Source of the DNA: Asinibacterium sp. OR53
GTDB taxonomy: Bacteria > Bacteroidota > Bacteroidia > Chitinophagales > Chitinophagaceae
DNA length: 64,000 bases
Assembly (NCBI RefSeq): GCF_000515315.1
Contig: NZ_KI911562.1
Location: 2,440,501 to 2,504,500, forward strand
Reading direction: 5' to 3'
Shown: positions 60,176 to 64,000 of the stretch, piece by piece
Numbering within the stretch: the first letter of the stretch is position 1
How the letters are laid out: each line of letters begins with the position of its first letter
The notes under the pieces: model-generated
Told to the model about the DNA's origin: nothing
Databases searched by the model: none
Seen by the model: only the letters and a program-made list of their open reading frames with translations
Program-made: the position numbers and the translations under genes

Positions 60176-62707
60176 ATGGCAAACCGTTTAAAAAAGAAAG
60201 CGCCATCACCGCCCAGCCCGGAGCAACTAACTCCAGATAAGGAAACACAGGTAACTGTTACCGAAGTGGTGAAAGATGAACGTACTGCCAAGATCATTGG
60301 AGCGGTGAGCCTCTTGCTTACAGTCTTTCTTTTCGTAGCATTCACTTCCTATCTCTTCACCTGGCAGGAAGACCAGGATAAAGTATACCGTTTTGGCATT
60401 AAAATTTTTGCTACCGATGACGTGCACGTCAGCAACCTCCTGGGTGTATTGGGGGCTTATGTAGCGCACCTGCTTTTTTACAAAGGATTCGGACTGGCAT
60501 CCTATCTCTTTTGTACTTTCTTCTTTGTGTTGGGGGTTAATCTCCTGTTCGGAAAAAAAATATTCAACCTGGTACGCAACCTCAAATATGTACTCGCAGG
60601 TTTACTGGTATTGAGTATGGGTTTTGCGTTTGTAGCGAGAAACAGCAGCTTCTCCTGGGGAGGCGCTGTAGGAGAATTATTGAATGAATGGTTCATCAAA
60701 TGGATCGGCAATGTAGGTACAGGTTTTTTGCTGCTGTTAGCCTTATTCAGCTATTTTATCTGGCGGTTCAATCCAACTTTTCGTATTCCCGAATGGAAAC
60801 GCAAACCGGCTGCCGGTACCGACCCGGATATTCATGCAAGTGAAACAGCCGATGAAGCAATGTTTTTAAAAGAATGGAATGATGAAGAAGCGCATACAGG
60901 CGAAGAATCACCATTGAGCAATAACCGGTTGAAAGCAGAAGGGAAGGACGTTGTAGTGATCATGCCGCAGGAAAGCCACAACCCGATGAACGAATTTGAA
61001 GTGTTGGAAAAAGAAAGTTTGGCAGATATGCCGGAAGAAGCGGCAGTGCCAATGGAGGAAGAGGAGTATGAGGAGGAAGCATCGGAAGAAGAAGTCTATG
61101 AAGAGGAAGAAGAAACAGAAGACGATGGATTGGAATTGGAGATCAAAGAAACCCCCGAAGCATCCGGAGAGACGATCAGTGAAACGCCGGGCAAACTGGG
61201 CACGAAATACGACGCTACCCTTGATCTGAAAGGATACAAGTTCCCTTCACTTGAATTGTTGGAAACGCATGGCAGTGAAAAGATCGTACATGACCCCGCA
61301 GAGTTGGAAACCAATAAGAACCAGATCATCGCTACACTCAAGAATTACGATATCGCCATCCAACGCATAGCAGCTACAGTAGGCCCTACCGTTACTTTGT
61401 ATGAGATCGTTCCGGCTCCCGGCGTACGCATTAGCCGGATCAAGAACCTGGAAGATGATATCGCATTGAGTCTTGCTGCACTGGGTATCCGCATCATCGC
61501 ACCCATACCTGGCAAAGGAACCATTGGTATTGAAGTACCCAATGTTCGCAAAACGGTGGTCAGCATGAAGACATTACTGGCCAGTGATAAGTTCCAGTCC
61601 AGCTCATTTTCACTGCCCATTGCCATCGGTAAAAAGATCGACAACGATCTCTTCATCGTAGACCTGGCCAGTATGCCCCACCTGCTCATGGCTGGTGCAA
61701 CGGGACAAGGTAAATCGGTTGGTCTCAATGCCATACTGGTTTCATTGCTCTATAAGAAACATCCTTCACAATTGAAGTTCGTGCTGGTAGACCCCAAGAA
61801 AGTGGAATTGAGCCTGTACAGGACCATTGAGAAACATTTCCTGGCCAAATTGCCCGGAGAAGATGAATCCATTATCACAGATACCAAGAAAGTGATCAAT
61901 ACCCTCAATGCGCTTTGCATTGAAATGGATAACCGTTACGATCTGTTGAAAGAAGCAGGCTGTAGGAACATCAGGGAGTACAACGATAAATTCCAGGCCC
62001 GCCGCCTCAATCCAGAAAAAGGCCATCAATATTTACCTTTCATTGTGTTGGTAGTGGATGAGTTTGCCGATCTGATCATGACGGCAGGTAAGGAAGTGGA
62101 AATGCCGATCGCACGACTGGCGCAGTTGGCGCGAGCAGTGGGTATACACCTGATCATCGCCACGCAAAGGCCTTCGGTGAATATCATTACAGGTACCATC
62201 AAAGCCAACTTCCCCGCGCGAATTGCTTTTAAAGTATCGAGCAAAATCGACAGCCGTACCATTCTCGATGCCGGAGGCGCTGAGCAATTGATTGGTAAGG
62301 GAGATATGCTGGTGAGCTACAACGGAGAGATCACACGTTTGCAATGCGCGTTCGTTGATACGCCTGAAGTAGAGCATATTTGCGAGTTCATTGGAGAACA
62401 AAAAGGGTATCCACATGCTTTCCTGTTACCGGAATATATTGATGAAAAAGACCTGGAAGGCAAAGACTTTGATGTCAACGACCGTGACCCGCTGTTCGAA
62501 GATGCAGCGCGGCTGATCGTGCAAAACCAGGTAGGATCTACTTCGCTCATACAACGCCGCATGAAACTGGGCTACAACCGGGCCGGCCGACTCATGGACC
62601 AGTTGGAGGCCGCCGGTGTGGTAGGCCCCAACCAGGGAAGCAAAGCCCGCGAAGTGTTGTTCAAAACCGATATGGAATTGCAGGAATTCCTTGATTCATT
62701 GGTATAA
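60176..62707 (+). CDS. ftsK: FtsK/SpoIIIE family DNA translocase
   Basis: An 843-residue protein. Four membrane helices lie in the first 200 residues, then a very acidic linker (about 230-330, rich in Glu with repeated Glu-Glu-Glu), the alpha/beta motor (about 345-760) and a winged-helix gamma domain (about 775-840, Gly-Tyr-Asn-Arg-Ala-Gly-Arg-Leu-Met-Asp-Gln-Leu-Glu). Walker A reads Gly-Ala-Thr-Gly-Gln-Gly-Lys-Ser (Gln in the usual Ser place) near 506 and Walker B Val-Val-Asp-Glu-Phe-Ala-Asp near 626. It pumps chromosome ends across the septum and activates dimer resolution. Confidence 0.96.
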   Translation: MANRLKKKAPSPPSPEQLTPDKETQVTVTEVVKDERTAKIIGAVSLLLTVFLFVAFTSYLFTWQEDQDKVYRFGIKIFATDDVHVSNLLGVLGAYVAHLLFYKGFGLASYLFCTFFFVLGVNLLFGKKIFNLVRNLKYVLAGLLVLSMGFAFVARNSSFSWGGAVGELLNEWFIKWIGNVGTGFLLLLALFSYFIWRFNPTFRIPEWKRKPAAGTDPDIHASETADEAMFLKEWNDEEAHTGEESPLSNNRLKAEGKDVVVIMPQESHNPMNEFEVLEKESLADMPEEAAVPMEEEEYEEEASEEEVYEEEEETEDDGLELEIKETPEASGETISETPGKLGTKYDATLDLKGYKFPSLELLETHGSEKIVHDPAELETNKNQIIATLKNYDIAIQRIAATVGPTVTLYEIVPAPGVRISRIKNLEDDIALSLAALGIRIIAPIPGKGTIGIEVPNVRKTVVSMKTLLASDKFQSSSFSLPIAIGKKIDNDLFIVDLASMPHLLMAGATGQGKSVGLNAILVSLLYKKHPSQLKFVLVDPKKVELSLYRTIEKHFLAKLPGEDESIITDTKKVINTLNALCIEMDNRYDLLKEAGCRNIREYNDKFQARRLNPEKGHQYLPFIVLVVDEFADLIMTAGKEVEMPIARLAQLARAVGIHLIIATQRPSVNIITGTIKANFPARIAFKVSSKIDSRTILDAGGAEQLIGKGDMLVSYNGEITRLQCAFVDTPEVEHICEFIGEQKGYPHAFLLPEYIDEKDLEGKDFDVNDRDPLFEDAARLIVQNQVGSTSLIQRRMKLGYNRAGRLMDQLEAAGVVGPNQGSKAREVLFKTDMELQEFLDSLV

Positions 62708-62791
62708 GCTCTGTTCACTGACGATCATCCACTGTTCACCGATTGATTTAAACTTCTTTTTACCCAAACCATCCTTCCAATGGGGAAATTG

Positions 62792-62799
62792 TATATTTG
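62792..62799 (+). promoter_or_regulatory. Putative -7 promoter element of lolA
   Basis: TATATTTG matches TAnnTTTG exactly and ends 22 bases before the ATG of lolA. A clear -33 TTTG is not found. Confidence 0.45.
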
Positions 62800-62821
62800 C
62801 GCCCATTAATTGAAGCATAGC

Positions 62822-63451
62822 ATGAAGAAATATTGTCTTTTCCTGTTTAGTTTGGTATTTGTTATCAGCCAGTCATTTGCACAGAACGACCCCGCCGCTA
62901 AAAAAGTACTCGATGCTGTCAGCGCCAAAGTGAGGAGCCTGAAAAGCATTGTTACTACTTTTTCTATACGCCAGTTAACCAGTAAAGGGAAAGATAATGG
63001 TACCAAAACAGGACAAATTTCTGTAAAGGGACAAAAATACCTGCTCAAGCAAGGAAGGATGGAAGTGATCTGCGATGGCACTAAAACATATAACTATGAT
63101 GGTAATAAGACCGTTACAGTAGCCGCAGCAGAAGAACCCGGACAAACACTGACCCCTCAGAAAATATTATCCGGCGCTTACGATAAAGATTTTTCATACA
63201 AACTCATGCCTGCCCAGGGCAATTTCCATGTTATTGAATTGCGGCCCCTCGATGCCAGGAAAAACTTCCAGAAAGTAACTGTATATGTAGACAAAGCAAA
63301 GAGCCTCATTACCAAAGCAGTGATCCTGGATAAAAGCAATAATACCTTGCAGGTGAGTTTTACCAAGATCAACACTTCAGCTAACCTGGCCGATAACCTC
63401 TTTGTTTTCAACAAAGGTAAATATCCCAAAGACGTAGAGATATTGGACTAA
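62822..63451 (+). CDS. lolA: Outer-membrane lipoprotein carrier protein LolA
   Basis: A 209-residue periplasmic carrier. The ATG at 62822 begins a signal peptide that ends near Gln-Ser-Phe-Ala-Gln (residue 21). The mature protein has the LolA barrel pattern: Leu-Lys-Ser-Ile-Val-Thr-Thr-Phe-Ser-Ile near 44-53 and Tyr-Leu-Leu-Lys-Gln-Gly-Arg-Met-Glu-Val near 75. It moves lipoproteins, including the SusD-like one, from the inner to the outer membrane. It lies 15 bases before the esterase gene, so the two may be co-transcribed. Confidence 0.88.
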   Translation: MKKYCLFLFSLVFVISQSFAQNDPAAKKVLDAVSAKVRSLKSIVTTFSIRQLTSKGKDNGTKTGQISVKGQKYLLKQGRMEVICDGTKTYNYDGNKTVTVAAAEEPGQTLTPQKILSGAYDKDFSYKLMPAQGNFHVIELRPLDARKNFQKVTVYVDKAKSLITKAVILDKSNNTLQVSFTKINTSANLADNLFVFNKGKYPKDVEILD

Positions 63452-63466
63452 AGTAAACGATTACGG

Positions 63467-64000
63467 ATGAAAAAATGGTTGTTCTTTGCCATGACACTTG
63501 CGGGCTCTCAAGTGCACGCCCAATATACTGTTCGATTAATTGTCAGTACTGTTGCCACCCGCCAGCAGGAGGATATTTATATCGCGGGTAATTTCAACGG
63601 ATGGAATCCCAAGGATGAAAACTATAAGTTGAAACCTTATGCTGGTGGCAGAAAGAGCATTGTTGTGAAAGATGTTACTGCCGGTACTTATGCATTCAAG
63701 TGCACCCGCGGTAGTTTCGATAAAGTAGAATGCGCTGCCGACGGACGCGATATCAGCGACAGGATCGTGGAGGTCAATAATGATGTGACGCTGGAAATTA
63801 CCGTTGCCGGATGGAAAGATGATTATCCGGAAAGACCCAAACCATTCACGGCGAGTCCGCAAGTGCGTGTACTCGACACCGCTTTCAGCATTCCGCAACT
63901 GGATAGAAAAAGACGCGTTTGGGTATACCTGCCCAAAGGCTATGCAAGTTCCTCTAAAACTTACCCTGTGCTTTATATGCAGGACGGACAAAACCTGTTC
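63467..64000 (+). CDS. Esterase with N-terminal CBM-like domain, partial at window end
   Basis: The first 178 codons of an open frame that runs off the window. A signal peptide (MKKWLFFAMTLAGSQVHA) is followed by an immunoglobulin-like E-set/glycogen-binding-like domain at about 20-115 (Ile-Tyr-Ile-Ala-Gly-Asn-Phe-Asn-Gly-Trp-Asn-Pro). From about 145 comes the start of an esterase-D-type alpha/beta hydrolase (Val-Trp-Val-Tyr-Leu-Pro-Lys-Gly-Tyr, then Tyr-Pro-Val-Leu-Tyr-Met-Gln-Asp-Gly-Gln-Asn-Leu-Phe). Such proteins de-esterify polysaccharides or siderophores. The nucleophile elbow lies beyond the window. Confidence 0.85.
   Translation, partial: MKKWLFFAMTLAGSQVHAQYTVRLIVSTVATRQQEDIYIAGNFNGWNPKDENYKLKPYAGGRKSIVVKDVTAGTYAFKCTRGSFDKVECAADGRDISDRIVEVNNDVTLEITVAGWKDDYPERPKPFTASPQVRVLDTAFSIPQLDRKRRVWVYLPKGYASSSKTYPVLYMQDGQNLF

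Noticed and set aside
62708..62740. Short direct repeat CTGTTCAC in the ftsK-lolA gap
   Set aside because: Two eight-base copies in a short gap are not enough to support a regulatory or mobile element.

Overview
The window looks like a chromosomal segment of a Bacteroidota bacterium, most likely of the Chitinophagaceae. The basis is two type IX secretion proteins (PorQ, PorW/SprE), a SusC/SusD pair, promoter-like TAnnTTTG boxes, a futalosine-type menaquinone gene (mqnA), and the Bacteroidota style of many family versions. Base composition is moderate and even. I see no insertion sequence, prophage, integrase or CRISPR array. The only RNA gene I find is one tRNA-Cys.

Layout. 1-18 kb is mostly housekeeping: ispE, a DUF151/UVR nuclease-like protein, an SDR, etfAB, PorQ, a class A penicillin-binding protein, PorW/SprE, an atpZ cluster without the ATP synthase, an SprT-like protein, sucC, a YceI protein, a DinB protein, a subtilase and purB. 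18-29 kb starts with mqnA and becomes a surface-glycan island: TylF-type and other methyltransferases, a Wzx-like flippase, four glycosyltransferases and a YfhO membrane protein. 29-37 kb holds a queuosine-precursor transporter, an outer-membrane protein, NUDIX, CorA, dapF, uridine phosphorylase, tRNA-Cys and a NagD-like phosphatase. It then has a tandem-duplicated block with sigma-54-like promoters: a DUF4382 lipoprotein and a 35-codon remnant or micro-protein.

37.4-49.2 kb is the most distinctive region: an XRE-cupin regulator, SusC, SusD, a PhnZ-type HD oxygenase, a phosphonatase-like HAD, a DUF5690 MFS carrier, a TIGR03364-type FAD oxidoreductase and a large YncE/phosphoesterase fusion, all on the plus strand. 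I read it as an outer-membrane-to-cytoplasm locus that imports and oxidatively cleaves an aminophosphonate or a phosphonate-decorated molecule. The gene families are seen; the substrate is inferred. Directly after it, on the other strand, lies a bactofilin paired with an actin/ParM-like protein whose phosphate-1 loop is at the C-terminus, as in a circular permutation.

50.7-64 kb has an SGNH hydrolase, a GH20 hexosaminidase, kynureninase, a GH33 sialidase, a dicarboxylate symporter, glutaryl-CoA dehydrogenase, shikimate kinase, a DUF423 protein, FtsK, LolA and the start of a CBM-like/esterase protein that runs off the window. The sialidase and hexosaminidase fit trimming of host-type glycans. 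Kynureninase, glutaryl-CoA dehydrogenase and EtfAB could serve aromatic amino acid breakdown, but they are not one operon.
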